A stretch of 64,000 bases of DNA, taken from contig NZ_KB903667.1 of assembly GCF_000379785.1 (NCBI RefSeq), forward strand, positions 1-64,000, in the 5' to 3' direction. Numbering within the stretch: the stretch's first letter is position 1; each line of letters begins with the position of its first letter. Positions 9,969-20,318 of this stretch are shown piece after piece. The notes beneath the pieces are model-generated. The model was not told the origin of the DNA. It did no database searches and saw only the letters and a program-made list of their open reading frames with translations. This DNA is from Gallibacterium anatis DSM 16844 = F 149. Its GTDB lineage: Bacteria > Pseudomonadota > Gammaproteobacteria > Enterobacterales > Pasteurellaceae. A program made the translations under genes and the position numbers.

Positions 9969-11321
9969 TTAATGATTAATTTTCTCTTTTTTTAGATAGT
10001 TATATGCCACTAATACAGCAAATAATCCGACAATCACTACAGTGATAATGTTTTTATCCCAATAATTAGCCATATTTCCTAAGATAATCCCAATGACACC
10101 AAAGTCCGCATCTGAGAAAGTCGTATTTGAGAAACCTAAACTTCCTAATACTGGTAATAGGAATACAGGTAAGAATGTAATTAATATACCGTGTGCAAAT
10201 GCACCTAGAATTGCACCTCTTCTTCCACCCATTGCATTACCGAATACACCAGCTGTCGCACCACAGAAGAAGTGAGGAACCACACCAGGTAAAATAAGAA
10301 CCCAGCTAAGCTGACCTAAAATAAACAACCCAACTAAACCACCAACAAAACTAGATAAAAAGCCAATCAATACCGCATTTGGTGCATATGGGAAAACAAT
10401 CGGACAATCTAAAGCGGGTTTTGCATTCGGCACTAATTTTTCAGAGAAGCCGGTAAATGCCGGCACAATTTCTGCCAGAATTAAACGAACACCTTGCAAA
10501 ATGATGAATACACCTGCTGCAAAAGTTACCGCTTGAATAAGCGCATAAACTAAATAATTTTGTCCTGCACTGAATTTTGTTTCAATAAACTCTGGGCCAC
10601 TAGCAATCGCTAAGATGAAATATATCACCATCATTGTAAGAGAAATGGAGATGGAACTATCACGTAAGAAACTTAAATTTTTCGGTAAATTCATCTCTTC
10701 AGTAGATTTTGAACCTTTACCTGTCCATTCTCCAATTGCCCCTGCTAACACGTATCCTACTGTACCGAAATGCCCAAAACCCACGTCATCGCTACCGGTA
10801 ATATGTTTCATATAACGGTGTGCAATATATGGAAAAAATGCCATTACCAACCCTAAAGACAAAGCACCGACAAAAATAAGTTGAACACCTTCAAATCCAG
10901 CAACAGTTAAGATAATTCCAATCATACAAGCCATATAGAAAGTATGGTGACCCGTTAAAAAGATAAATTTCAAACGAGTAAAACGAGCAATAATAATATT
11001 GGCAACCATACCAAATGCCATAATTAATGCAGTTGCTGTGCCATATTTTTGTAATGCTAATGAAACAATTGCTTCATTATTCGGAATAATACCTTGCACA
11101 TTAAAAGCGTGTTGGAACATATCACCAAGCGGAGTCAGTGATCCTAATAAAACACCGGCACCACCACCTAGCACAATAAAACCTAAAATAGTTTTAATCG
11201 TGCCTTTAATAATGTCCGGTAATGCTTTCTTTTGCGCAACTAAACCGACCAATGCAATAAGTCCAACTAACACTGCCGGTACTTTTAAAATATCTAAAAT
11301 AAAGAAAAGGAAAGCGTTCAT
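9969..11321 (-). CDS. PTS ascorbate-type transporter, EIIC component
   Basis: Membrane-embedded sugar channel of a phosphotransferase system, 450 residues with about 10-11 hydrophobic segments. It looks like the UlaA/SgaT family: a first segment with LVGLIALVGLVAQKK, the loop DDVGFGHFGTVGYVL, and NAVLIGFLSSFVGG. The family includes the L-ascorbate transporter, but with a transketolase pair and no ulaD/ulaE/ulaF-type genes, the substrate is more likely another sugar or sugar acid. AAGGAG precedes the start at 11321. Confidence 0.92.
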   Translation of the reverse strand: MNAFLFFILDILKVPAVLVGLIALVGLVAQKKALPDIIKGTIKTILGFIVLGGGAGVLLGSLTPLGDMFQHAFNVQGIIPNNEAIVSLALQKYGTATALIMAFGMVANIIIARFTRLKFIFLTGHHTFYMACMIGIILTVAGFEGVQLIFVGALSLGLVMAFFPYIAHRYMKHITGSDDVGFGHFGTVGYVLAGAIGEWTGKGSKSTEEMNLPKNLSFLRDSSISISLTMMVIYFILAIASGPEFIETKFSAGQNYLVYALIQAVTFAAGVFIILQGVRLILAEIVPAFTGFSEKLVPNAKPALDCPIVFPYAPNAVLIGFLSSFVGGLVGLFILGQLSWVLILPGVVPHFFCGATAGVFGNAMGGRRGAILGAFAHGILITFLPVFLLPVLGSLGFSNTTFSDADFGVIGIILGNMANYWDKNIITVVIVGLFAVLVAYNYLKKEKINH

Positions 11322-11339
11322 AATAAACTCCTTCTAACA

Positions 11340-11612
11340 TTAATTTTTTTGAAAATAGGCTGTAAGTTTTTGTTCATACTCCGCCAAACTTACAATATTG
11401 GTCACGACAATTAATTTATCTTCTGCAATACCGCTACTTGCCGCAATGTCTTTTGCCATTACAAAAACATCTGCATCATTCGGACTGACAGAAGCGAGAT
11501 CGGTATGTTCAACTTCCGCCTCAATTCCCATTTTTTTCAACACTTTCTTGATGTTCATTTCCATCATAAAGCTGCTGCCTAATCCAGAACCACAAACTGC
11601 CATAATTTTCAT
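11340..11612 (-). CDS. PTS ascorbate-type EIIB component
   Basis: Small cytoplasmic phosphocarrier that receives phosphate from EIIA on a cysteine and passes it to the incoming sugar. 90 residues with the active-site P-loop VCGSGLGSSFMM near the start (Cys about 7). Two ATG codons are adjacent; GGAGG is only 3 nt before the first (11615) but 6 nt before the second (11612), so 11612 is preferred. It follows EIIA and precedes EIIC. Confidence 0.92.
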   Translation of the reverse strand: MKIMAVCGSGLGSSFMMEMNIKKVLKKMGIEAEVEHTDLASVSPNDADVFVMAKDIAASSGIAEDKLIVVTNIVSLAEYEQKLTAYFQKN

Positions 11613-11632
11613 CATAAACCTCCGAACTGTTA

Positions 11633-12070
11633 CTATTGAATAAGAGAAAAAATTTCATCTATTGTTTTGGCATTGATAATTTGTTTTACCTTATCATCGT
11701 CGCCTAATAATTCTGCTAATTCTGAAAGTACAGAAAGATGAGCTGTACTATCTTTTGCTGCCAACATCACAATTAAATGTACTGGATCATTTTCATCCGA
11801 ACCGAAATTCACGCCGGAAGAAACGACTAATAACGATAATCCTGTTTCTATTGCCCCATCTTCTGGTCTGGCGTGAGGCATGGCAATCTGCGGAGCAATC
11901 ACAAAATAAGCACCGAGTTCCTCATATAAACGGAAAATATTATCGAGATAACGTGGCTCAATAATCTTCTCGCTAAGCAATGGTGTAGCACACAATTTCA
12001 CTGCTTCTTGCCACGAAGTCACCTTTTCTATGCGTTGCAAATGCTTTTTTGGTAAAAATTGTTCTAACAT
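11633..12070 (-). CDS. PTS EIIA component (ascorbate/fructose-mannitol type)
   Basis: Phosphoryl carrier that takes phosphate from HPr onto a histidine. 145 residues, single EIIA-2 domain; the active-site histidine is in IAMPHARPEDGA (near residue 66). Perfect ribosome site AAGGAGG before the ATG. First gene of the five-gene leftward operon EIIA-EIIB-EIIC-tktN-tktC, with a palindromic operator about 80 bp upstream. Confidence 0.92.
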   Translation of the reverse strand: MLEQFLPKKHLQRIEKVTSWQEAVKLCATPLLSEKIIEPRYLDNIFRLYEELGAYFVIAPQIAMPHARPEDGAIETGLSLLVVSSGVNFGSDENDPVHLIVMLAAKDSTAHLSVLSELAELLGDDDKVKQIINAKTIDEIFSLIQ

Positions 12071-12148
12071 AGTGCCTCCTTAAATCTTGTTCATAATTGC
12101 AGTCTAGAGGAGCTTTAATTTTCTATCAATCACCAAATTTCAATTTTG

Positions 12149-12162
12149 TGATAGCGCTAACA
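12149..12162. promoter_or_regulatory. LacI-family operator, overlapping a CRP-like site
   Basis: TGATAGC|GCTAACA is a near-perfect palindrome with the central CG pair typical of LacI/GntR-family operators, in the divergent gap between the PTS operon and its presumed regulator. With the flanking bases it also reads TGTGA N6 TAACA (12147-12162), 9 of 10 core matches to a CRP site, so repressor and CRP could compete or cooperate here. Assignment is by eye. Confidence 0.65.
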
Positions 12163-12186
12163 TTTTATTTTTTCGAAGGAAGAGAA

Positions 12187-12195
12187 TGGTATACT
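12187..12195 (+). promoter_or_regulatory. extended -10 promoter of the LacI-family regulator
   Basis: TGGTATACT is an extended -10 (TGn plus TATACT) with no good -35, as extended -10 promoters allow. It lies 25 bp after the operator and 33 bp before the regulator start, consistent with autoregulation. Confidence 0.5.
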
Positions 12196-12228
12196 TAACC
12201 CTATTATTTTGACTCTATTTCACTCATT

Positions 12229-13251
12229 ATGACTGAACAAAAAAGTAATAAACCTCGCCGTAGTACAGGGAAAGTAACTTTAGCTGATATCGCCAAGAAA
12301 GTGGGGGTTGGTGCAATGACGGTTTCCCGAGCTATTCATAAACCAGATTTGGTTTCTGAAGAGTTAAGGAATAAAATTCAACAGACTATTCAGGAAATGG
12401 GTTACATTCCGAATGTAGCAGCAAGAAATCTGGCAAGTGTCAACTCCAATAATATCGTGATTGTTACAACATCATTAATTGCCACTGAGAATACACTTAT
12501 TCTAGAAGGGCTACAGAAGGAATTACAAACCGCTAATGTACAACTTCTGTTTCTTCTTACTGAAAAAGACAAAGATTGGATCAACGAAGCAATTCAATAT
12601 TCCCCTGAAATTATTGTTTTATTAAATATGGAATATGATGCCAATCAAGCACAACGACTAAAAAGTCTTAATTTGCCTCTCATATCCATTGGCGCACACA
12701 AAACTGATAGTTTAGGTATCAACATAGGCGTTGATATATCACAAGTCATTCATCTGTTGGTTTCGCATTTATTACAAAAAGGAAAACAAGAAATAGGTTT
12801 ACTTTGCGCCAGTCAGCAACTTTCTATTTTCCAACAATATATGAAAAGTTGGCATAGCGCTTGTTTGCAATACGCCATTAACCCTCACCTTGTCCTACAC
12901 GGTGCTAATCACGCCTCTTTCAAAACTGGAGCGCAACTGTTCAACGAGGCGTTTTTACTTTGGGGACGAATTGACGCTTTTATCTGCCTATCTGATGAAA
13001 TGGCTTGCGGTGCGCTATTTGAGGCTCATCGTCGTCATATTAATATTCCTTATGAAACAACAATAAGCAGCATAGGCGGTTTAGAAGTTAGCGAAGTGTG
13101 TTATCCCAAATTAACAACTGTAGCCATTCCTTATAAAGAAATGGGAATTCTAGCTGGGCGAACTGTAAGACGCTTATTCAATCAACAAATAGCTTATAAA
13201 CCGGATAGTATTCTTGTTCGTAGCCGGCTCATCATCCGAGACAGTACCTAA
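12229..13251 (+). CDS. LacI/GntR-family transcriptional regulator
   Basis: 340 residues. A basic tail of about 14 residues is followed by the LacI-type helix-turn-helix VTLADIAKKVGVGAMTVSRA and hinge helix NVAARNLAS, then a periplasmic-binding-protein-like sensor domain (about 70-335). Similarity is closest to GntR-type members. It is divergent from the PTS/transketolase operon and presumably represses it until a sugar phosphate or sugar binds. The ribosome site is poor. Its stop overlaps that of the convergent oxidoreductase by 3 nt. Confidence 0.9.
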   Translation: MTEQKSNKPRRSTGKVTLADIAKKVGVGAMTVSRAIHKPDLVSEELRNKIQQTIQEMGYIPNVAARNLASVNSNNIVIVTTSLIATENTLILEGLQKELQTANVQLLFLLTEKDKDWINEAIQYSPEIIVLLNMEYDANQAQRLKSLNLPLISIGAHKTDSLGINIGVDISQVIHLLVSHLLQKGKQEIGLLCASQQLSIFQQYMKSWHSACLQYAINPHLVLHGANHASFKTGAQLFNEAFLLWGRIDAFICLSDEMACGALFEAHRRHINIPYETTISSIGGLEVSEVCYPKLTTVAIPYKEMGILAGRTVRRLFNQQIAYKPDSILVRSRLIIRDST

Positions 13252-14237
13252 CCCACCCTCACAATTGTTCTGCCGTATAACTGGTGATCGAGCATCTTTT
13301 TAGCATATTCGGCAGCTTCTGCTAATGGGATTTCACGCGTGAACGCTTGTAAATAATCATCACCGATCAGTTGTGCCAGTTGCTGCCAAACGGAGGTGCG
13401 TTTTTCGAGCGGAAAATAAACTGACTCTACGCCTTGCAATCGCACATTACGCAATATAAACAGCATTACTGTGGTTTGTAGTTGATAACTTTGTGCTAAA
13501 CCGCAGCAAGCAACACAACCGTGATACTGCACACGACTTATTAAATTTGCCAAAATATCGCCACCGACAGTATCAATCACGCCGGCAAACTGTTGTTTTT
13601 CTAATGGACGGCTTGGCTGTGCAAAATGGGATCGATCATAAATTTTCTCTGCACCGAAATCCAAAAGTTGTTGATAACGATCCGTATTTCCTGAAACGGC
13701 AATCACTGAATAGCCTAATTTATGCAATAAATAGACCGCAAGTGAGCCAACACCGCCGCTTGCACCGGTCACAATAATTTGCCCTTTGTCAGGCGTAATT
13801 TCTGCCTGTTGCAACGCATTCACGCACAACATTGCAGTAAAACCTGCCGTTCCTAATGCTATCGCTTTATATTCTGTCAGCGTTATCGGCAATTTCAACA
13901 AATGTTGCGGTTGTACATAGGTATATTCCGCCATCGCACCGAACTGCAATTCTCCATAACCAAAGCCGGTAACCAACACTAAATCCCCCACCTTAAACGC
14001 TGGATCATTGCTTTCGGCAACACTGCCGACCAAATCAATGCCGGGAATGAAAGGGTACTGTTTAATAATCCGACCGGTTCCGCATAATGCCAACGCATCT
14101 TTATAATTCAACGCTGAATAATGCACTTTAACTTTAATGCCTTGTCGTTGTGCTTCAGAGAAAAATTGTGAATCGATATTTTCAATTTTTGCCTGAAAAG
14201 GTTGATTTTCCGATTGACGTAATACCAATGCTTTCAT
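13248..14237 (-). CDS. YhdH-type quinone oxidoreductase / acrylyl-CoA reductase
   Basis: NADPH-dependent medium-chain dehydrogenase of the YhdH/AcuI group, without the zinc ligands of alcohol dehydrogenases. 329 residues; the family pattern YSALNYKDALAL near 42-53, PGIDLVGSV, and the nucleotide-binding VTGASGGVGSLAVYLL near 149-164 are present. AcuI reduces toxic acrylyl-CoA to propionyl-CoA; whether that is the role here is inference. It lies 3 nt downstream of rsmD on the same strand. Confidence 0.9.
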   Translation of the reverse strand: MKALVLRQSENQPFQAKIENIDSQFFSEAQRQGIKVKVHYSALNYKDALALCGTGRIIKQYPFIPGIDLVGSVAESNDPAFKVGDLVLVTGFGYGELQFGAMAEYTYVQPQHLLKLPITLTEYKAIALGTAGFTAMLCVNALQQAEITPDKGQIIVTGASGGVGSLAVYLLHKLGYSVIAVSGNTDRYQQLLDFGAEKIYDRSHFAQPSRPLEKQQFAGVIDTVGGDILANLISRVQYHGCVACCGLAQSYQLQTTVMLFILRNVRLQGVESVYFPLEKRTSVWQQLAQLIGDDYLQAFTREIPLAEAAEYAKKMLDHQLYGRTIVRVG

Positions 14238-14240
14238 AAT

Positions 14241-14834
14241 TCACCCCTGTTTCTGATATAAACGATATGCAACTTGCTGTGTAAATTTCTCTTTTAACAA
14301 CTGCCAGTTTTCCGGCACGGTCGGTGTTAAGTTTTTTTCCGTTTCAATGTAAATCAACGCTTCCTCCGCCAACCAACCGTGATTATTTAATAATAACAGT
14401 GTTTCTGAAAGCAGATTCTGATGAAACGGCGGATCAATAAAAACGATATTAAAACCTTTCGCTTCAGCCGTTGCTAAAAACGACAAGGTATCCGCACAAA
14501 TCACTTCGCCCTGCTCTGTTTTAAGCTGTTGTAAATTTTGCTTTAACTGTTTTGCCACTTGTGGCGATTTTTCCAACATTACTACCGAATTTGCCTGACG
14601 AGATAACGCCTCAAGCCCCAAAGCACCGCTACCCGAAAAACAATCTAAACAATCTGCTCCGACAATATCGTGCATTAGCCAATTAAACAATGTTTCACGC
14701 ACGCGATCTGAAGTTGGACGCAACCCTTGGGACAACAATACCGGCAATTTACGCCCTCGCCATAATCCACCGATAATTCTCACTTCGCCCTTGTTGTTAC
14801 TCAATTGTGCTATTTTTGAAAGGTTTTTTGCCAT
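14241..14834 (-). CDS. rsmD: 16S rRNA (guanine966-N2)-methyltransferase
   Basis: Methylates G966 of 16S rRNA using S-adenosylmethionine. 197 residues: RIIGGLWRGRKLPV near the N-terminus, RPTSDRVRETLFNWL, SAM-binding DCFSGSGALGLEAL, and the catalytic IDPPF motif. It is divergent from ftsY, the arrangement also seen in E. coli. Confidence 0.95.
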   Translation of the reverse strand: MAKNLSKIAQLSNNKGEVRIIGGLWRGRKLPVLLSQGLRPTSDRVRETLFNWLMHDIVGADCLDCFSGSGALGLEALSRQANSVVMLEKSPQVAKQLKQNLQQLKTEQGEVICADTLSFLATAEAKGFNIVFIDPPFHQNLLSETLLLLNNHGWLAEEALIYIETEKNLTPTVPENWQLLKEKFTQQVAYRLYQKQG

Positions 14835-14959
14835 AAATAAAAGAAATGCTAAACATCAATAACATTAAAATGATAAACTAGCTGGTATTTTAGTCTATTC
14901 TTTTCACTTTGTGCATAACCTTATGCAGATTATCTTTTTATACTAATTTGGAAATAAAT

Positions 14960-16249
<1,290 letters not shown>

Positions 16250-16258
16250 GGAACAGTT

Positions 16259-16924
16259 ATGATTCGGTTTTCAGATGTGAGTAAAGTTTATAGTGGCGGA
16301 AACAAACCCGCCCTGCAAGGAATCAGTTTTCATTTACCTGTCGGCAGTATGACCTATATCACCGGTCATTCCGGTGCCGGTAAAAGCACGCTGTTAAAAC
16401 TGATCCTCGGTATTGAACGTGCCAATGGCGGTAATATTTGGTTCAATAATCACGATATTACTCGTTTACCCGCATCTGAAATGCCTTATTTACGCCGCCA
16501 AATCGGAATGGTGCATCAGGATTATCGTCTGCTCACTAACTACACTGTGTTGGATAATGTCGGTTTGCCGTTAGTCATTAACGGAATGCACCCTAATGAA
16601 GTCAAAAGACGTGCTTCGGCAGCATTGGATCGTGTTGGTTTATTCCATCGTGCCGACTACTATCCGCAGCAACTTTCAGGCGGTGAGCAGCAACGTGTCG
16701 ATATTGCTCGTGCCATTGTGAATCGCCCACAACTTCTGTTGGCGGACGAGCCAACCGGCAATCTGGATAAAGAGCTTTCATTGGATATTTTTCATCTTTT
16801 CGAGCAATTGAACAGTATGGGGGTAACGGTGATTATTGCCACGCACGATGTCAATATCATCGCACAGAATCCAAAACCGACCATCGTTTTAGAACAAGGG
16901 CATTTAAAACAGTTTATTTGTTAA
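16259..16924 (+). CDS. ftsE: cell division ATP-binding protein FtsE
   Basis: ABC-type ATPase that, with FtsX, activates septal peptidoglycan hydrolases. 221 residues: Walker [10 protein letters not shown] (about 37-45), signature LSGGEQQR, Walker [14 protein letters not shown]-loop THD. AAGGAAC precedes the start, 9 nt after ftsY; ftsX follows by 10 nt. Confidence 0.96.
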   Translation: MIRFSDVSKVYSGGNKPALQGISFHLPVGSMTYITGHSGAGKSTLLKLILGIERANGGNIWFNNHDITRLPASEMPYLRRQIGMVHQDYRLLTNYTVLDNVGLPLVINGMHPNEVKRRASAALDRVGLFHRADYYPQQLSGGEQQRVDIARAIVNRPQLLLADEPTGNLDKELSLDIFHLFEQLNSMGVTVIIATHDVNIIAQNPKPTIVLEQGHLKQFIC

Positions 16925-16934
16925 TGGGATTATT

Positions 16935-17870
16935 ATGAACCAACGTCATCTCAACGCTTCCATATTCTTGCAATTAAAAATTGTCTTCCAAATGGTATTT
17001 CGTGAACTATTAAAAAGAAAACTCGGTACATTATTAACCGTTATTGTGATCGCCGTTTCATTAACTATTCCGGTAACGACTTATTTATTATGGAAAAACG
17101 TGGAATATACTATCGATAACTTCTATCCGGAATCTGAATTGGCGGTCTATCTGAATAAAAATTTAAGTGAACAGGATGCCGAACGTGTCGTTGAATCACT
17201 CAGAGCACAGCAAGGTGTTGATGCCCTAAATTATATCTCTCGTCAGAAAAGCCTCGAAGATTTCCGCCAGTGGTCGGGCTTTAATGAGGAATTATCGCTT
17301 TTGGATGACAATCCATTGCCGGCAGTGGTGATGATCAAACCTACCGAAGAGTTCAAAAGCAGCGATAAAGTGATGGAATTACGCACTGAACTGATGAAAG
17401 TGAAAGGCGTGCAGGAAGTGCGCTTAGATGACGGCTGGATAGAAAAATTGGGTGCGATCTCCTATTTAGTTGCCAAAATTGCCGTTATTTGCTGTGTTTT
17501 AATGAGTTTAGCGGTGTTCTTAGTGATTGGAAACAGCGTACGCTCCGATGTTTACAGCAGCCGCTCAAGCATTGAAGTAATGAAACTGCTTGGAGCCACT
17601 AACCATTTTATTCTTCGCCCGTTCCTCTGCACCGGTATCATTTACGGCGTGCTCGGCAGTATGCTCGCCACCATTTTCAGTTTTCTGCTCATCGCTTATT
17701 TCTCAACAGCGGTAAGCTATGTTGCCGATATTTTTGCGATCAAAATAGCATTAAACGGTTTAGCTCTCTCAGAAATTCTCTTTATGATCATTATTTGCGC
17801 CGCTATCGGTTATGCCGCAGCGTGGATCTCCGCAAACAAGCATATCAATGATTTTGAAAAGAAAAATTAA
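16935..17870 (+). CDS. ftsX: cell division protein FtsX
   Basis: Membrane partner of FtsE, 311 residues with the expected four transmembrane helices (about 34-52, 180-200, 230-250, 280-298) and a periplasmic domain between the first and second. The C-terminal FtsX/MacB domain contains RSSIEVMKLLGAT. In many relatives rpoH follows directly; here a 270-bp leader and corA follow instead. Confidence 0.94.
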   Translation: MNQRHLNASIFLQLKIVFQMVFRELLKRKLGTLLTVIVIAVSLTIPVTTYLLWKNVEYTIDNFYPESELAVYLNKNLSEQDAERVVESLRAQQGVDALNYISRQKSLEDFRQWSGFNEELSLLDDNPLPAVVMIKPTEEFKSSDKVMELRTELMKVKGVQEVRLDDGWIEKLGAISYLVAKIAVICCVLMSLAVFLVIGNSVRSDVYSSRSSIEVMKLLGATNHFILRPFLCTGIIYGVLGSMLATIFSFLLIAYFSTAVSYVADIFAIKIALNGLALSEILFMIIICAAIGYAAAWISANKHINDFEKKN

Positions 17871-18140
17871 TCTCTAAAGTCAAGTTTCATCCATCGTGAA
17901 ACTTGACTATCTGATTTGACAAGAGTAACATTCCGCCCGATATTTTTTCTATGAGGACAAACACTTTGGACAGTCACAGTCGATACTGGTTTTACTATTA
18001 CAACTAATCTTTTCGCCTCATAGCCTCTTTTGCTTATCGGCGAAAAGTCGGTAAGTATCAAACTTCCCATAAAATAAACTGGAATCTTTTTTATTTTGTT
18101 CATTGCGTTGTTCAAAACCCAACTGAGGGAGTAAGAACAG
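17871..18140 (+). other. structured gap between ftsX and corA (possible corA leader)
   Basis: No convincing gene. Visible structures are a 12-bp perfect hairpin (17878-17908, AGTCAAGTTTCA with a 7-nt loop), probably terminating or bounding ftsX mRNA although no U-run follows; CTATGAGG (17949-17956) complementary to CCTCATAG (18016-18023); and CTTTTCGCC (18009-18017) complementary to GGCGAAAAG (18039-18047). The last two pairings share bases 18016-18017, so they could be alternatives. An 82-codon minus-strand frame (17867-18115) starts with TTG, lacks a ribosome site and resembles nothing I know; it is not called. Confidence 0.4.
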
Positions 18141-19088
18141 ATGATTGGAGCATTTGCCTTAGATGACGCACGTTTAGTGCGAATTGACGAAAACAGCGAT
18201 GCATTAAATGATGCAATTTGGATTGACCTATTAGAGCCGACCGCTGAAGAGCGTGAGATGTTACAACAAGGACTAGGTCAAAGTTTAGCCTCTTATCTCG
18301 AGCTGGAAGATATTGAGGCATCCGCACGTTTCTTTGAAGATGAAGACGGCTTACATTTACACTCTTTCTTTTATTGCGAAGATGAAGATGATTATGCCGA
18401 TATCGCCACCGTTGCTTTTACCTTGCGTGACGGTCGTTTATTCTCTCTCAGAGATCGTGAATTGCCGGCTTTCCGCCTTTATCGTATGCGCTCCCGTACC
18501 CAACGCTTACTTGAATGTAATGCCTACGAATTATTATTGGATCTGTTTGAAACTAAAATCGAGCAATTAGCGGATGTGATTGAAACAGTTTATGCCGATT
18601 TGGAAAAATTAAGCCGTATCATTCTGGAGGGAAAACAAGGTGAAGCGTTTGATCAGGCATTAGCCACATTGACTGAACAGGAAGATGTGAGTTCAAAAGT
18701 GCGTTTATGTTTGATGGATACGCAACGTGCATTGAGTTTTTTGGTACGTAAAACACGTTTGCCAGCCAGCCAGTTGGAGCAAGCGCGCGAAGTGTTACGA
18801 GATATTGAATCACTACAACCTCATAACGAATCTTTGTTCCAAAAAGTGAACTTCTTAATGCAGGCGGCAATGGGTTTTATGAATATCGAACAGAACAGAA
18901 TTATGAAGATCTTCTCTGTGGCATCCTTGATTTTCCTACCGCCAACATTGGTTTCTTCCACTTACGGTATGAACTTTGCCAATATGCCGGAATTAACTTG
19001 GAAATTCGGCTACCCATTCGCCTTAGTTTTAATGGCGCTCGCCGCCTTATTCCCATTCCTTTATTTCAAACGGAAAGGGTGGTTGTGA
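18141..19088 (+). CDS. corA: magnesium/cobalt transporter CorA
   Basis: Homopentameric Mg2+ channel of the inner membrane, 315 residues. Large N-terminal cytoplasmic domain, then two C-terminal membrane helices: the first ends in the ion-selective YGMNF motif (near residue 276), the second is followed by the basic KRKGWL tail. A good ribosome site GAGGGAG precedes the ATG. It is monocistronic and ends at a strong terminator. Confidence 0.96.
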   Translation: MIGAFALDDARLVRIDENSDALNDAIWIDLLEPTAEEREMLQQGLGQSLASYLELEDIEASARFFEDEDGLHLHSFFYCEDEDDYADIATVAFTLRDGRLFSLRDRELPAFRLYRMRSRTQRLLECNAYELLLDLFETKIEQLADVIETVYADLEKLSRIILEGKQGEAFDQALATLTEQEDVSSKVRLCLMDTQRALSFLVRKTRLPASQLEQAREVLRDIESLQPHNESLFQKVNFLMQAAMGFMNIEQNRIMKIFSVASLIFLPPTLVSSTYGMNFANMPELTWKFGYPFALVLMALAALFPFLYFKRKGWL

Positions 19089-19094
19089 GAAAAG

Positions 19095-19119
19095 TGCAGT
19101 GTTCCGACACTGCATTTTT
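19095..19119. terminator. terminator between corA and napF-like gene
   Basis: TGCAGTGT, loop TCCG, ACACTGCA then TTTTT on the plus strand; the minus strand side continues with CTTTTCTC, so it can serve both convergent transcripts. Confidence 0.9.
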
Positions 19120-19649
19120 CATTTCATTAACGTCAACTCTATCGCACTCATAAAACAGCTGACTTTACATTCACCACAGCCATTGCAGTGCGATAAATCA
19201 ACCATAAGTTGTTTATTGCTATCAAGTCGGATCGCTTTTGTCGGACAGCTTTGTATACAACTGTCGCACGCTTGTCCCTGTTGTTGTAAACATTCCGCTA
19301 AGAAGCGCGGTCTTAACTCAGTGTCTGCTTTAAATGCCGGATGCAATGCTTTTGTTGGACAAGCCTGTGCACAGAGTCCACAAAAATCACAGGCGGCATA
19401 AGTTATCGCTAAAGTCGCTTTTTGTTGTTCAATTTGGATTAACCCATATGGGCAAACTTGCGCACATTTACCACAGCCATCACAAAAAGCGGTAAACAGC
19501 TCCTCTTTTGCAGCAAAAGGTGGGCGATTTTGTAATCGCCGCAACGATTGTTGTTGCGGTGATTGTTTGAAAAGACGGAAAAGCCCCCGTCTTGAGATAT
19601 TATGATGCGACAAATATGCCGAATAATAACGTTCGTCTTTTGTCATCAT
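19119..19649 (-). CDS. NapF-like ferredoxin-type protein
   Basis: 176-residue iron-sulfur protein with four cysteine clusters: CDGCGKCAQVCP, CDFCGLCAQACP, CDSCIQSCP and CNGCGECKVSC, resembling NapF, which helps load or activate molybdoenzymes in the cytoplasm. N-terminal SRRGLFRLF-type arginine pair lacks a true signal peptide. It is the last gene of the dms operon, 3 nt after the DmsD-like chaperone gene, the same place a NapF-like ferredoxin occupies in Haemophilus, so a role in DMSO reductase maturation is likely. Confidence 0.85.
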   Translation of the reverse strand: MMTKDERYYSAYLSHHNISRRGLFRLFKQSPQQQSLRRLQNRPPFAAKEELFTAFCDGCGKCAQVCPYGLIQIEQQKATLAITYAACDFCGLCAQACPTKALHPAFKADTELRPRFLAECLQQQGQACDSCIQSCPTKAIRLDSNKQLMVDLSHCNGCGECKVSCFMSAIELTLMK

Positions 19650-19652
19650 TGT

Positions 19653-20261
19653 CTAAAAATAGAGCGGCAATTTTGGAACGGCACATTTAATATTCATCTG
19701 CCACAACGATAAAGTCTGTTCCGCAATTAAGCCGATTCCTTGATAAAAAGGCGATTCCGTTTGTTTGGTGAGTAAACTTAAATAACGCCACACCCAAGTA
19801 AACAGATACTTCGCTAAATATTCATCCAGAATTTTCGGATTACTATTGGCAATATAACCTGCCATCATTAACATCAAGCCGACCTGATCTTCCGGTTCTT
19901 CAGTGCCGACATTACAGCAGATGTCATTTCTCAGCATAAATTTGCGTAAATCTATCAAGGGTTTGCCGAAGATGACAGCCTCTTCATCCAAATAAACAGT
20001 GCTCCAAGGCGGTGCCGGCAAAGCATTAGGCCCTATAAATTGCGCTTGGAATTGTTCCGGCAAATTATCACGTTGGCGTAACAACGCTACAATTTCATCC
20101 TCATTTTTGAGTGCCGGAAGCCAACCTTCTTGCCAATCCATATTATCCAATGCATCTAGAATAGGCTTTAAAACAGTGTGTCTTGGCTCGAAATATAATA
20201 ACATTCCCATCCAATAACCGCTTGTTTTTACCCATTCTACAAACTTTTCTCGTTCCATCAT
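19653..20261 (-). CDS. dmsD: TorD/DmsD-family molybdoenzyme chaperone
   Basis: All-helical redox-enzyme maturation protein that binds the twin-arginine signal of DmsA and holds it until the cofactor is inserted. About 202 residues. A GTG opens the frame at 20273, but GGGAG followed 5 nt later by ATG favours 20261 (MMEREKFVEW). The family pattern of E-P-x-D (TEEPEDQVG near 122-130) and hydrophobic VGLMLMMAGY are visible. It is the fourth gene of dmsABCD. Confidence 0.85.
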   Translation of the reverse strand: MMEREKFVEWVKTSGYWMGMLLYFEPRHTVLKPILDALDNMDWQEGWLPALKNEDEIVALLRQRDNLPEQFQAQFIGPNALPAPPWSTVYLDEEAVIFGKPLIDLRKFMLRNDICCNVGTEEPEDQVGLMLMMAGYIANSNPKILDEYLAKYLFTWVWRYLSLLTKQTESPFYQGIGLIAEQTLSLWQMNIKCAVPKLPLYF

Positions 20262-20281
20262 TGTGTCTCCCACAGAAAGGA

Positions 20282-20307
20282 ACTACGCCTAAATCCTTAG
20301 GCGTAGT
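20282..20307 (-). other. intercistronic hairpin between dmsC and dmsD
   Basis: ACTACGCCTAA, loop ATCC, TTAGGCGTAGT: a perfect 11-bp stem in the 57-nt gap between the dmsC stop and the dmsD start. No U-run follows on the minus strand, so it is more likely an mRNA processing/stability element or partial attenuator that lowers expression of the chaperone and ferredoxin relative to the enzyme. Confidence 0.7.
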
Positions 20308-20318
20308 CATCATTAACA

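Noticed and set aside
17867-18115. 82-codon minus-strand frame between ftsX and corA
   Set aside because: It starts with TTG, has no ribosome site, resembles no known protein and overlaps hairpins; more likely noncoding.
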